A stretch of DNA of 64,000 nt from Neoechinorhynchus agilis (lineage: Eukaryota > Acanthocephala): NCBI GenBank assembly GCA_051530055.1, contig CM121342.1, forward strand, positions 7,130,001 through 7,194,000. The letters run 5' to 3'. Under the pieces are notes generated by a model. The model worked only from the letters and a program-made list of their open reading frames with translations. It did no database searches and had not been told where the DNA came from. A program made the position numbers and the translations under genes. Of the stretch, positions 46,789-57,707 are shown one piece after another; position 1 is the first letter of the stretch; each line of letters begins with the position of its first letter.

Positions 46789-49700
46789 ATGATCGCTCAA
46801 ATCGTTCGATTTTCTTCTCGTGAATTATTTCTTCACCCTCATCGTTTGCTTGCTTCGGCTGCGGGCACACGACCGCCTCCTCCTCCTCCGATGGCGAAAA
46901 AGCTATTTCAAAGGGATAAACCCCATGTTAATGTTGGAACCATTGGTCACATCGACCATGGAAAGACTACACTCACATCAGCGATCACATTTGTTTTGAA
47001 CAGAGAGAAAATGGCAGATTTTCGGTCTTATGAGGATATTGACAAAGCTCCAGAGGAACGGAAACGGGGAATCACCATAAATGCGACTCACGTCGATTAC
47101 AGTACTAATAATCGACACTATGGCCATGTTGATTGTCCTGGTCATGCGGATTATATTAAAAATATGATCACAGGAAGTTCTCAAATGGACGGTGCAATCC
47201 TTGTTGTCGCTGCTACTGATGGTGTAATGCCACAAACTCGTGAACATTTACTTCTTGCAAAACAAATCGGTGTAGATCGTGTTGTCGTTTTCCTCAATAA
47301 AACCGATAGCGCCGATGAGGAAATGATCGAGTTAGTCGAAATCGAACTACGTGAACTTTTACATGATCTTGGATTTTCTGAAGATGTTCCCATTGTCAAA
47401 GGATCAGCTTTGTATGCTTTGAAAGAAAAGGAAGATGACGGACAAGGTAAACGGGCAATACATGAATTACTTGAAGCTGTCGATTCTTATATCAACGAAC
47501 CTAAAAGACAATCCGACAAAGATTTTTTAATGCCGATTGAACATGTCTATGGAATAGAAAATAAAGGTACTGTGGTCAGTGGAAAGGTGCTAAGAGGAAC
47601 GTGCAAGAAATCAGATTCAATGGAGGTTGTCGGCTTTGATAAAGTGTATAAAACAGTCATAAATGGACTTGAAATGTATCATCAAACTGTCGAAAAAGGA
47701 CTTCCTGGTGATCAATTGGGCGTTTTGATTAAAGGAGTCAAAAGGGATGCCGTCCGACGAGGAATGTGCCTCGCTAAGATGGTTCATCTGATCACAACCA
47801 TTCAACTGCTTTCGTTTTTTTTGAAATCCAATCGCTTCACATAAAAACATGAACATTTTCCTAAAATTCATTTTCCCATACAGAATTTTTTGTCGTAGAA
47901 TCTTAAGGATCTAAAATAACAAACTGCAATATTTAATAGGTTTAACTTCGATGCGTTCTTTTAGTTCGTTGTTTTTCATGTGAGCGGTTGGTTGTTGGAT
48001 TGTCGACTGATTTCTTAACCGCATGTTGTTTTTCGTTTCAATTGTCATTTTATTTAAGTAATTTCCGCGGTTGAAACAAATGTATTCTTGTTGTTGTGTA
48101 GTGGCGACAAAATTTTTGTAAATTTATTAAATCGATCTTTCGGCTCAATCAAGGGCACAACGTATGCAAAGACAATCTTGATAAAGGCTCTGGATTGATC
48201 CGAATCGAAAAATTTACATAGTTTTTGTCGCCACTACACATCAATCATGAGCAGTTCATAGCGATCATTTTTATAGTTTGAATCTCAACCTTCTGCACTA
48301 ATAGAAAACAGTAGAAACAATCTTGATAAAGGCTCTGGATTGATCCAAATCGTTAAATTTACATAGTTTTTGTCGCCACTACACATCAATCATGAGCAGT
48401 TCATAGCGATCATTTTTATAGTTTGAATCTCAACTTTCTGCACTACTAGAAAACCGTAAAAACAATCTTGATAAAGGCTCTGGATTGATCCGAATCGATA
48501 AATTTACAACTAATGAGCAGTTCATAGCGATCATTTTTATAGTTTGAATCTCAAATTTCTGCACTAATAGAAAACAGTAGAGACAATCTTGATAAAGGCT
48601 CTGGATTGATCCGAATCGATAAATTTATAATTTTTGTCGCCACTACACATCAATCATGAGCAGTTCATAGCGATCATTTTTATAGTTTGAATCTCAACTT
48701 TCTGCACTAATAGAAAACCGTAAAAACAATCTTGATAAAGGCTCTGGATTGATCCGAATCGATAAATTTACAACTAATGAGCAGTTCATAGCGATCATTT
48801 TTATAGTTTGAATCTCAACTTTCTGCACTAATAGAAAACAGTAGAAACAATCTTGATAAAGGCTCTGGATTGATCCGAATCGATAAATTTACATAGTTTT
48901 TGTCGCCACTACACATCAATCATGAGCAGTTCATAGCGATCATTTTTATAGTTTGAATCTCAACTTTCTGCACTAATAGAAAACAGTAACAATCTTGATA
49001 AAGGCTCTGGATTGATCGAATCGATAAATTTACAAATCATGAGCAGTTCATAGCGATCATTTTTATAGTTTGAATCTCAACTTTCTGCACTAATAGAAAA
49101 CCGTAAAAACAATCTTGATAAAGGCTCTGGATTGATCCGAATCGATAAATTTACATAGTTTTTGTCGCCACTACACATCAATCATGAGCAGTTCATAGCG
49201 ATCATTTTTATAGTTTGAATCTCAACTTTCTGCACCACTAGAAAACCGTAAAAACAATCTTGATAAAGGCTCTGGATTGATCCAAATCGATAAATTTACA
49301 TAGTTTTTGTCGCCACTACACATCAATCATGAGCAGTTCATAGCGATCATTTTTATAGTTTGAATCTCAGCTTTCTGCACTACTAGAAAACCGTAAAAAC
49401 AATCTTGATAAAGGCTCTGGATTGATCCGAATCGATAAATTTACATAGTTTTTGTCGCCACTACACATCAATCATGAGCAGTTCATAGCGATCATTTTTA
49501 TAGTTTGAATCTCAACTTTCTGCACTACTAGAAAACCGTAAAAACAATCTTGATAAAGGCTCTGGATTGATCCGAATCGATAAATTTACATAGTTTTTGT
49601 CGCCACTACACATCAATCATGAGCAGTTCATAGCGATCATTTTTATAGTTTGAATCTCAACTTTCTGCACCACTAGAAAACCGTAAAAACAATCTTATAA

Positions 49701-50507
49701 AGGCTCTGGATTGATCCAAATCGTTAAATTTACATAGTTTTTGTCGCCACTACACATCAATCATGAGCAGTTCATAGCGATCATTTTTATAGTTTGAATC
49801 TCAACTTTCTGCACTAATAGAAAACAGTTGAAACAATCTTTTAAAGGCTCTGGATTGATCCAAATCGTTAAATTTATACAGTTTTTGTCGCCACTACACA
49901 TCAATCATGAGCAGTTCATACCGATCATTTTTATAGTTTGAATCTCAACTTTCTGCACTACTAGAAAACAGTAGAAACAATCGTGATAAAGGCTCTGGAT
50001 TGTCGCCACTACGCATCAATCATGAGCAGTTTCACTTTTAAATAGATGTCTTTGGACCGAATAAAAATTCTCTCTCTCTAAAAGTTACACTGGATATCCT
50101 AATGATTTTTGTCAAATTAAAAACTCAGCAATTCTTCGATAGACGACCAGATAATCATCAATAAACCATCTAGTATAAAATCATTCAATCATATCAAAGC
50201 CCAGATTTATACCCTTACACCCAATGAAGGGGGCCGAGACACTCCAATAGGATTCTTGGACCGTCTTACTCTTTACTCGTTGACATGGAATGTGGATGCG
50301 AAAGTGAAGATCAATGAAGAATTGGAACCTTCACGTCAAATGATATTACCTGGTGAAGATGCTCATGTTGAAGTTGCATTTAGACGAACTCTTCCACTTG
50401 AGGTAGGACAACGGTTTACGCTTAGAGATGGATCTTTTACCGTTGGTACTGGTTTGATAACTCATACACTGGAGCCGATAGAGCAGTTGGAATTCAGGAA
50501 ATTGTGA
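46789..50507 (+). CDS. tufm: mitochondrial elongation factor Tu
   Basis: GTPase that delivers aminoacyl-tRNA to mitochondrial ribosomes. Exons 46789-47781 and 50151-50507 keep phase and give 449 residues (human 455). The first 34 or so residues are a basic presequence ending in a proline run. G motifs: [33 protein letters not shown] (NKCD/NKVD in most), and GSAL. Domain 2 includes [20 protein letters not shown]. Exon 2 holds the rest of domain 3, with [27 protein letters not shown] and [19 protein letters not shown]. The C-terminus stops about ten residues later, without the long extension of nematode EF-Tu1. The junction adds about five residues (MIIIN) before the expected KP-S-SIK. The 2369-nt intron is mostly tandem repeat, far longer than any other intron here. 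Confidence 0.93.
48090..50040. repeat. 144/122-bp array inside the EF-Tu intron
   Basis: About 14 units starting ACAATCTTGATAAAGGCTCT. The long form includes TAGTTTTTGTCGCCACTACA CATCAATC; three or four short units lack these bases, an exact internal deletion. All end TTTGAATCTCAACTTTCTGC. Just before the first unit, at 48094-48125, TGTGTAGTGGCGACAAAA is the inverted copy of the same GTCGCCACTACACA segment. A lone piece of the unit lies at 34.3 kb. The array lies wholly within the intron. Confidence 0.93.
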
Positions 50508-50572
50508 ATGAACATAAAAAGCGAATAGAAAAAGATGAATGAATGCTCTCAAGAAAGAAATCTATTTTTGTT

Positions 50573-52318
50573 TTAAACTACGGCCCATCTTTTTATAGCA
50601 CCATCTAATCCTCCGGTTAAAAAGTTATTATTGTTAATCCAAGAAAGTGTAATCACTGGGCTGTTTACGTGAGCGTTATGGATCTTTCTAACCGGTTTCC
50701 GAATATCCTCAGGATCATAAACAAACACATGAGAGTCGACACCCGATGACGCAAGGTAACGTCCATCGGGACTCCATGAAAGATCGGTTATTTTAGCAGC
50801 ATGATGATGCCACAGATTTAATGAAATATCCCTACATTCAAATCCTTGTTTCCTTTCCCAACATCTTATTAAATGTGTCTGAAAAGCAGCAGCGATTACG
50901 TTTTTGTCCGATGAACATGCCACTTTAACAACTCCACCTTGTGTTCACATTGAATCTCACCGTTGGAAACTTTTCTCCCTCCCCCGGACGTACGGAGATC
51001 CAACAATCCGACCCGTATTTATAGCTACTTCACAAACAAACGAATTCCCTTCGATTTTCAGACAAGAAACATTTCCGTATACATCTCCGACGTATACTCT
51101 ACCACCCGCAGATGCATCAACCGATGTCAATGATCCATGAAACAGTCGATAATCAAACGTAGACACTGACGAGTCTGTGGTGAGTTGAACGGATACAGTT
51201 CGATCAGGTAAAATCACGACGCATGAATTGTCATCAATCGCACATAAATCAACAAGATCAGTTTCAGCGCTTATAACTAATTTACTTTTTTTATTTTCCA
51301 CGTCAAATTGAAATAACTGGTTGTTTAAGACGATCCAACATTTCGTAGTACAATACCTTGCGGATACTAGACGCGTTGAATAGAGTTTATCGTCTTTAAG
51401 ACGATACTCATCGAATGAACTGATCATCTGTGGATTATCGGAATCGGCATTTTTTATGAAGAGCAAGTGTCCTTCAGCTGAAATTGAGATCAATTGAGCG
51501 CAACAAAACACAGTGGACATTGATGTGATCGCTGTTGAGTGACCCTTAATCCAACATTTAGACGAGAAAAAGTACCTCAATACGATGCACAATACGAGAT
51601 TCATTGTCTGTGTTAGAAACTATATTCAATCTACCACTTAACGAAACCGACACTATTAGATTTGCTAGTAACGAAATACATCCCACTTGTTGATCCTCTC
51701 GTCCAATTCCAATCGTTAATTTACTAAACCAATTTTTGGGTCCGTAACAAAATCCAATCACAAGACCGACCTTTTCAAATTATCCGTCTCCCACACTCTC
51801 AATGTTCCCATACCGTCTACACTGCAAAAACTCATTGGGCCCAACCAACAGAGACCAAGTATACTAGAACTTTTATCGGGATGTTTAAGAGTCCATACGG
51901 GATCCGAAGTTTGTCCTTCGATCACTGATACCTTTTGTTTTAAAAACAAAACCATTAATTTCAATATAAAGAAGAAAAATACCAGTCCACTCGATCCAGC
52001 GAATGCAAGATATTGCCCGTCTTCACTATATCGAACCACATTCACGAATCCACAATTGGTCTACTCAGTTGTAAAGGTTGACGGGTGTGTTCAATTTGCT
52101 TTTAAAAAACGAATCTTACGTCTATCCGCTTTGAAAGCTTAAATGGAGGACCCTCAAACACACAAACAAGGCCATCTTCACTCCCAGTCGCAATACGAAA
52201 TGGTCGTATCGGTCGAAACGATACACTATTTATGGTTCGACTCATTCCCATTATCTCACCAATCGATGATCCCGTCGATACATTGAACACGTGCCCGAAT
52301 CTGAATTTACGTTTAATG
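50573..52318 (-). CDS. unc-78: actin-interacting protein 1 (AIP1/WDR1/UNC-78), 5' part missing
   Basis: WD40 protein that promotes cofilin-driven actin filament disassembly. Exons 52318-52120, 52060-51983, 51931-51771, 51723-51576, 51544-51013 and 50937-50573 keep phase and give about 494 residues; the family has about 600. Family motifs: GHVFNVSTGSSIGEIMG, SFRPIRPFRIATGSEDGLV, FEGPPFKL, REDQQVGC, VSVSLSGRLN, KITDLSWSPDGRYLASSGVD, and the closing GGLDGAIKRWAVV. The first 110-120 residues are not found upstream, where an array and LINEs lie. Introns are very short: 59, 51, 47, an apparent 31, and 75 nt. The most upstream visible exon start is what the array repeats. It lies tail to tail with EF-Tu, 65 bp between stops. 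Confidence 0.9.
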
Positions 52319-53770
52319 CTTTTGTGAGACAAAAATACGAAAAAAGGATACATTTTTATCAGAATGACTTTTTTGTCACTAAAAAAATCAGTAATAGTTG
52401 ATCATTTTAAAAAAGTGGTGTGCAAAATCTAATCGGAAAAGCATGTGAGGAAATTTTAGGAATATTTCTTCTATTATTTAAATTTCTATTACTGCCCGAA
52501 TCTGAATTTACGTTTAATGCTTTTGTGAGACAAAAAAATACGAAAAAAAAGATACATTTTTATCAGAATAACTTTTTTGTCACTAGAAAAATCTGTAATA
52601 GATGATCATTTTGAAAAAGTGGTGTGCAAAATCTAATCGGAAAGGCATGTGAGGAAATTTTAGGAATATTTCTTCTATTATTTAAATTTCTATTACTGCC
52701 CGAATCTGAATTTTCGTTGAATCCTTTTGTGAGACAAAAAACACGAAAAATAAAGAAACAATTTTATCAGAATGACTTTTTTGATACTAAATAAATCTGT
52801 AATAGTTGATCATTTTAAAAAAAGTGGTGTCCAAAATCTAATCGGAAAGGCATGTGAGGAAATTTTAGGAATATTTCTTTTATTATTTAAATTTCTATTA
52901 CTGCCCGAATCTGAATTTACGTTTAACCCTTTTGTGAGACAAAAAAAACACGAAAAAAAGATACATTTTTATCAGAATGACTTTTTTGTCACTAAAAAAA
53001 TCAGTAATAGTCGATCATTTTGAAAAAGTGGTGTGCAAAATCTAATCGGAAAGGTATGTGAGGAAATTTTAGGAATATTTCTTCTATTATTTATATTTGT
53101 ATTACTGCCCGAATCTGAATATACGTTTAATCCTTTTGTGAGACAAAAAACACGAAAAAAAAGATACATTTTATCAGAATGACTTTTTTGTCACTAAAAA
53201 AATCAGTAATAGTTGATCATTTTGAAAAAGTGGTGTGCAAAATCTAATCGGAAAAGCATGTGAGGAAATTTTAGGAATATTTCTTCTATTATTTAAATTT
53301 CTACTACTGCCCGAATCTGAATTTACGTTTAATGCTTTTGTGAGACAAAAAACACGAAAAAAAGGTACATTTTTATCAGAATGACTTTTTTGTCACTAAA
53401 AAAATCTGTAATAGTTGATCATTTTGAAAAAGTGGTGTGCAAAATCTAATCGGAAAGGCATGTGAGGAAATTTTAGGAATATTTCTTCTATTATTTAAAT
53501 TTCTACTACTGCCCGAATCTGAATATACGTTTAATCCTTTTGTGAGACAAAAAACACGAAAAAAAAGATACATTTTATCAGAATGACTTTTTTGTCACTA
53601 AAAAAATCTGTAATAGTTGATCATTTTGAAAAAGTGGTGTGCAAAATCTAATCGGAAAGGCATGTGAGGAAATTTTAGGAATATTTCTTTTATTATTTAT
53701 ATTTGTATTACTGCCCGAATCTGAATTTACGTTTAATCCTTTTGTGAGACAAAAAACACGAACAAAAGAT
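52290..53770 (-). repeat. 203-bp array made from an AIP1 exon start, eight units
   Basis: CCCGAATCTGAATTTACGTT TAAT (plus strand) occurs at about 52294, 52496, 52698, 52906, 53108, 53309, 53513 and 53716. The first is inside the AIP1 exon, where the minus strand codes SIKRKFRFG after the acceptor TCTCACAAAAG. Each unit therefore copies about 30 bases of coding sequence, the acceptor and about 165 bp of intron. Coding bits in other units carry small changes (TTAATCC for TTAATGC, TATACG for TTTACG). Confidence 0.92.
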
Positions 53771-54365
53771 AATGAAGGATGTTCGTCTCAAAATTGAAAC
53801 GAGAATAACTCGAGAACCATGATAGCTATCCCGAAAATGAAATTAGGAACAAAATATTTGGCGTTAAAGGCGAAAACGTTCCTTCTTCTACAAATACGAT
53901 AATGTGTTTATCCAAATATTGATACCAAAACATCAACATTTTGCTTTGATCGAATATTTAAAGTCACTCTTTTTAATCCAAACTTAGAAAGACATTGTAC
54001 AAAAAATGAAGTTTTTTTAATAATTTAAGAGACAATCTATTACCCAATTTGTAAAAAGTCGAATATTTCAAGAATACAATAAAAAAATTATTTTTGCATC
54101 TCGCAATCACACTTAAATGCGATCGTTCTTTGAAATTTAAAATCAGTTGCTTTATTTTTTAAATAGGATAGGACTTGGCGGCTTCATTTTATTGCTGCCT
54201 AGTTTCCTTTAGGCCGCTAGAGGGAGAATTATAATTGGGAAGAAAACTTTGCCGTCCGTGTCGTCCTCGAAGTAAAAGGATTTTGAGCTAAGTGTATCCC
54301 TCAGGCGGGCAAGAATATCGTTAAGAAAATTGAGGAAAGACATATAACTCAGCAGACGGACGAAA
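53771..54365. other. intergenic between AIP1 array and LINE debris
   Basis: Searched by eye on the minus strand for the missing AIP1 N-terminal WD40 exons; none seen. Around 54160-54350 the sequence is GC-richer and may be the 3' tail of the LINE fragment that follows. No gene supported. Confidence 0.4.
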
Positions 54366-55290
54366 TATTTCAATAAAAGTCATCTTGGATATTGTCCGGG
54401 TTGCAATCCGAGACTGAAGCGAACTGGTTGGGCGTTGCTGGTTATATCAAGATGTTCAGCTAGTTGGTTCTGCATATTATTGAAGAGCATTGTTATTCGG
54501 TGCGACACTTCCTCCAATACTTTCTCAAAGATTCTCTGACATATTATATTCTCATTCAAGATGCTTCGACCGTTATCAGCAGCGGCCTTAGGAGTCTCCT
54601 GGACCACGGTTTTAGATACCATCGTAGGAATCTAGTTTTTGTTGCTAGCACCCGATGTACCCGCTCTACAAGCGTTTACATTTTCCTTGAAGCAGCGGCA
54701 TCCTTTAAAATAACTCCTATGAGGACCACCACAATTTCCGCACTTGACAATCTTGTTGTTGCAGACTGGCATATGATAGAGTTCTGAGCAGAAGCAGCAT
54801 TTTTGAATTTTGCTGGCTTTGTTCGTCTTAAAATAACAGTCGAAATGAATTTATTACAACTCAAAAATTTAATTTTTGCTGCACCTGTAGCCAATAGTGT
54901 TTTCCGTCATTGTGATATTTGACAAATGACGAATAGTCGTCCATATATTCTTTATTAACAGAGACCATTTTTAGGGTTCCGTTCCAGAGGTTGACTTTAT
55001 TCTAACAATATTATCTTCCTTCTTCGTATCAAGCCATGGTTTGAGGAATCCCGACCAAGTAGATTCCTTTGTTGATACTTATATCGCCGTCATCTTGCAG
55101 ACATAATTTTGTTTTTTAATCGACAGATCAATGTAACGGTTGAGGATTTGCATCCTCGACAATGTCTATTTGAAGCTTTTTGGGTGGCCGTATGCCTCCC
55201 TCCACCCCGCAACACTAGGTGGTTGCGATAACATTCTGAACCCTTTTGCCCCTCCCTAAAAAAAGAGAATTTATTCAGCATATCGAGTAT
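54366..55290 (-). mobile_element. LINE fragment: 5' UTR and damaged ORF1
   Basis: On the minus strand a frame with two zinc knuckles is visible: CCFCSELYHMPVC and CGNCGGPHRSYFKGC. These parallel the knuckles of the full LINE next door (CANCQGPHAAFFKGC). A following stretch (QRIFEKVLEEVSHRITMLF) parallels its post-knuckle helix. At 55130-55280 the GGGTGGCCGTATGCCTCCCT segment matches the 5' region of the full LINE near 59230. So this is a second, diverged member, keeping the 5' region and part of ORF1 and lacking the endonuclease and reverse transcriptase. Stops interrupt the ORF1 frame. Confidence 0.7.
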
Positions 55291-55319
55291 AAGTCAGTGC
55301 GATGGACAATGAGTATAAA

Positions 55320-57707
55320 TTAGGAATATGAGTAAGATGTCCAACGATTGCACCGTTGCAGGCAAAGATCCTTCAGGAACCCAGCCCAGGATTTTGGTAG
55401 CAAATCAATGTGCCTCTTGTGTTCGGGAGGGCGACCTCTTGAGAAAAACACTAGGCTGGAAATGGCCCACGACTTCCAGATAGTACGAACGTGATGAAAG
55501 TCAAGTCCCAATTTGTAAGCGCGAGTGGCTTTTGATTTAGCTATTTTGAGAAGTTTCTTCAATTTTGAAATGCCAGTCCTGGGGGATAAGTTGAATGTAA
55601 GAGTGTGACCGAGAATACGCAGTTTACTGGGCATAAAATTCTCGACAGGTGAGGATGAAGAATTATTGGAAAGGAGTGAGGAAAAGAAAAGTTTTAGATC
55701 TTTGCGTAAACAACTTGAACGGGTTTTGAAGATCAGTTTTGTTTTTGAAAAATTGAGAGAGAGGTTCATGCGAGGTAGCATGGTGTTAAGATAGTCTATA
55801 GACTGTATAATTAAAAGTTTTAAACTGGTGATCCTGTGAGATTTCAGCACAAAGGTGAAATCATCAGCATAGCAGATCAAGTTAGCGTTATAAGAGAAGT
55901 TTTGTACAAGATATTGAGAGGCCAAGAGGAATAAGATAGTAGAGAGAGGTGATCCCTGTGGGACACCATTAAGAGGGTAATATAAGGTTTTTGTAGCGTC
56001 ATCGTCAAAAAAGAAGGCCTTTGAGAACAGTGTATTGTGAATCCTGGCAATAAGATTATGTGGAACACTGAAAAATTCTAACATCTCGATAATAAAGCCC
56101 AGCGAGATTTTGTCAAAAGCCTGAGACAGGTCCACTGCTAAAATAGCACGTAGAGGGAAGGCATCGTCCCCGAAATTCGAGTAAATGTCAGCCAGCGCTG
56201 AGTGAACAGATTTGCCTTTTAAAAAACCATGACAATTACTGGAGATGCAGTTGTGTTCCCCGATAAAAAGATTTAGTTTATGCGCTAGAGCCCGTTCTTA
56301 GATGGTGACCAGGGGATTTTGCAGGGAGATCGGCCGAAAGTCGTTGGGAGCCTTAACTAACTTCCTCCCATTCTTAACTAAAAATATGCGCCTCGAAATG
56401 TTGATATCTCTCCAGGCATAAGGGGAGCACTTCAACATCAGATTCGCTATGAGGAGGACACTCTCCCGAGAAAGCAGGGATAGGCATTTTGTCCCTGAGG
56501 TGCTATTGGATGAGGACAATTTTGGATTTAGGGACCAAACTTTGACAATATCAGATTGATTTAAATCAGATCGATTAGGAATTAGCCATGAAAGTCAAAG
56601 ATAGACGAGAGAATATGATCCATAGAGAATGCTTTTAACCACGAGGTGAGTTTCGACCTCCAACTGATAAACCTCTTCTTCCCAGAGGCCATATTCCACC
56701 AGGACGATGAGAATGGTTGTAAGGATTTTAGGGTAGCGCGGTCGGAAACCAATTGTTGTCGACATCGAGCAGCCCAGTAATGACTAAAGAGCACTTTGAC
56801 AAGAAGAATATCTCCACGAATTTTGGCTTGGTATAATTGACGCCCAATAAAACGGAAGGATCTTCTTTCATAAGGTCTAGAAAAAGTTCTTTGTGGTTGA
56901 TAGAGGAACAGATTAGCGGTGGTATTGATAAAACTGTTAATTTGAGGTAGGGAATAATTTAGAGAATTAGTTAAAACCGAACAAGATAGAAGTGAATAGC
57001 TAATCGCTCTGAAAAAAGCGATGTTCAGAGGAGACAAATGAAGGACTCTCCTGAGTGTATTATTGGAGCATCATGACCCGTTAGGTGGAAGCGAGACAAT
57101 TGACGATCTACTTGAACTAGCAGATTTAAGCATTTCCTGTGAATGATAAGATCCAGGAAGGAATGGGTGTTATTTTTAGTTAGAATATGAAAGGATGGGG
57201 TGAGAGGAGCGGAGAGTTCGTATTGAGGTTTAGCGGAGTTAACTATGGCTTTGGACCATTTCATTGAGGGATCGTTAAAATCACCAACAATGAAGTCAAT
57301 ATTGGCACGAAGAAGGCATTTAATGACATTCTTAACGGCCGGACGATGAATAAAACCGGGTCGTATGTACAGATTGACAATAGTGAAAGGCCGGCGAGTG
57401 AAATAAAATTTAAAGATAGAGTAGGATATCTCATTTGTCGTGAAGGAAGATGATAAGGAGGGATTGAGAGAGGATTTGAAGACAGAAATTAGCCCTTGAG
57501 ACGAATGTTCGAATGGATCAGAGATAAAGGAATTGTATTCAGGAGAATCAAGCTGCGGTAGGAGATTAAAAAGTTGGGAGGTATTAAAAATACTCTTGCT
57601 TTCTTGTAAAAGTAACATGGAAGCTCCCGATATGAGACTATTAATTTTTGGAAGATTGGCCGCCCCCCCCAAAAGTTCCCCTGCAACAGGCGCAAGTTCT
57701 CTACCAT
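55320..57707 (-). pseudogene. LINE ORF2 (endonuclease and reverse transcriptase)
   Basis: Starts at the ATG of the TAATG overlap (MVENLRLLQG). A run of eight G near 57665 marks a frame change into the endonuclease: LLLQES, NLYIRPG, VGDFNDPS, SFLDLIIHR and LTGHDAPII. A linker region follows (57037-56582) in another frame. The reverse transcriptase shows FRPISL, HGFLKGKSVHSAL, AVDLSQAFD, NGVPQGSPLS and the catalytic YADD at about 55870. At least three frameshifts and one in-frame stop (about 56300, between RPISL and HGFLKG) interrupt about 790 codons. Confidence 0.85.

Noticed and set aside
52420-53573. Repeated 60-80 codon frames in the AIP1 array on both strands
   Set aside because: They come from the repeat period; most units break them and only the 30 bases shared with the exon have a coding origin.
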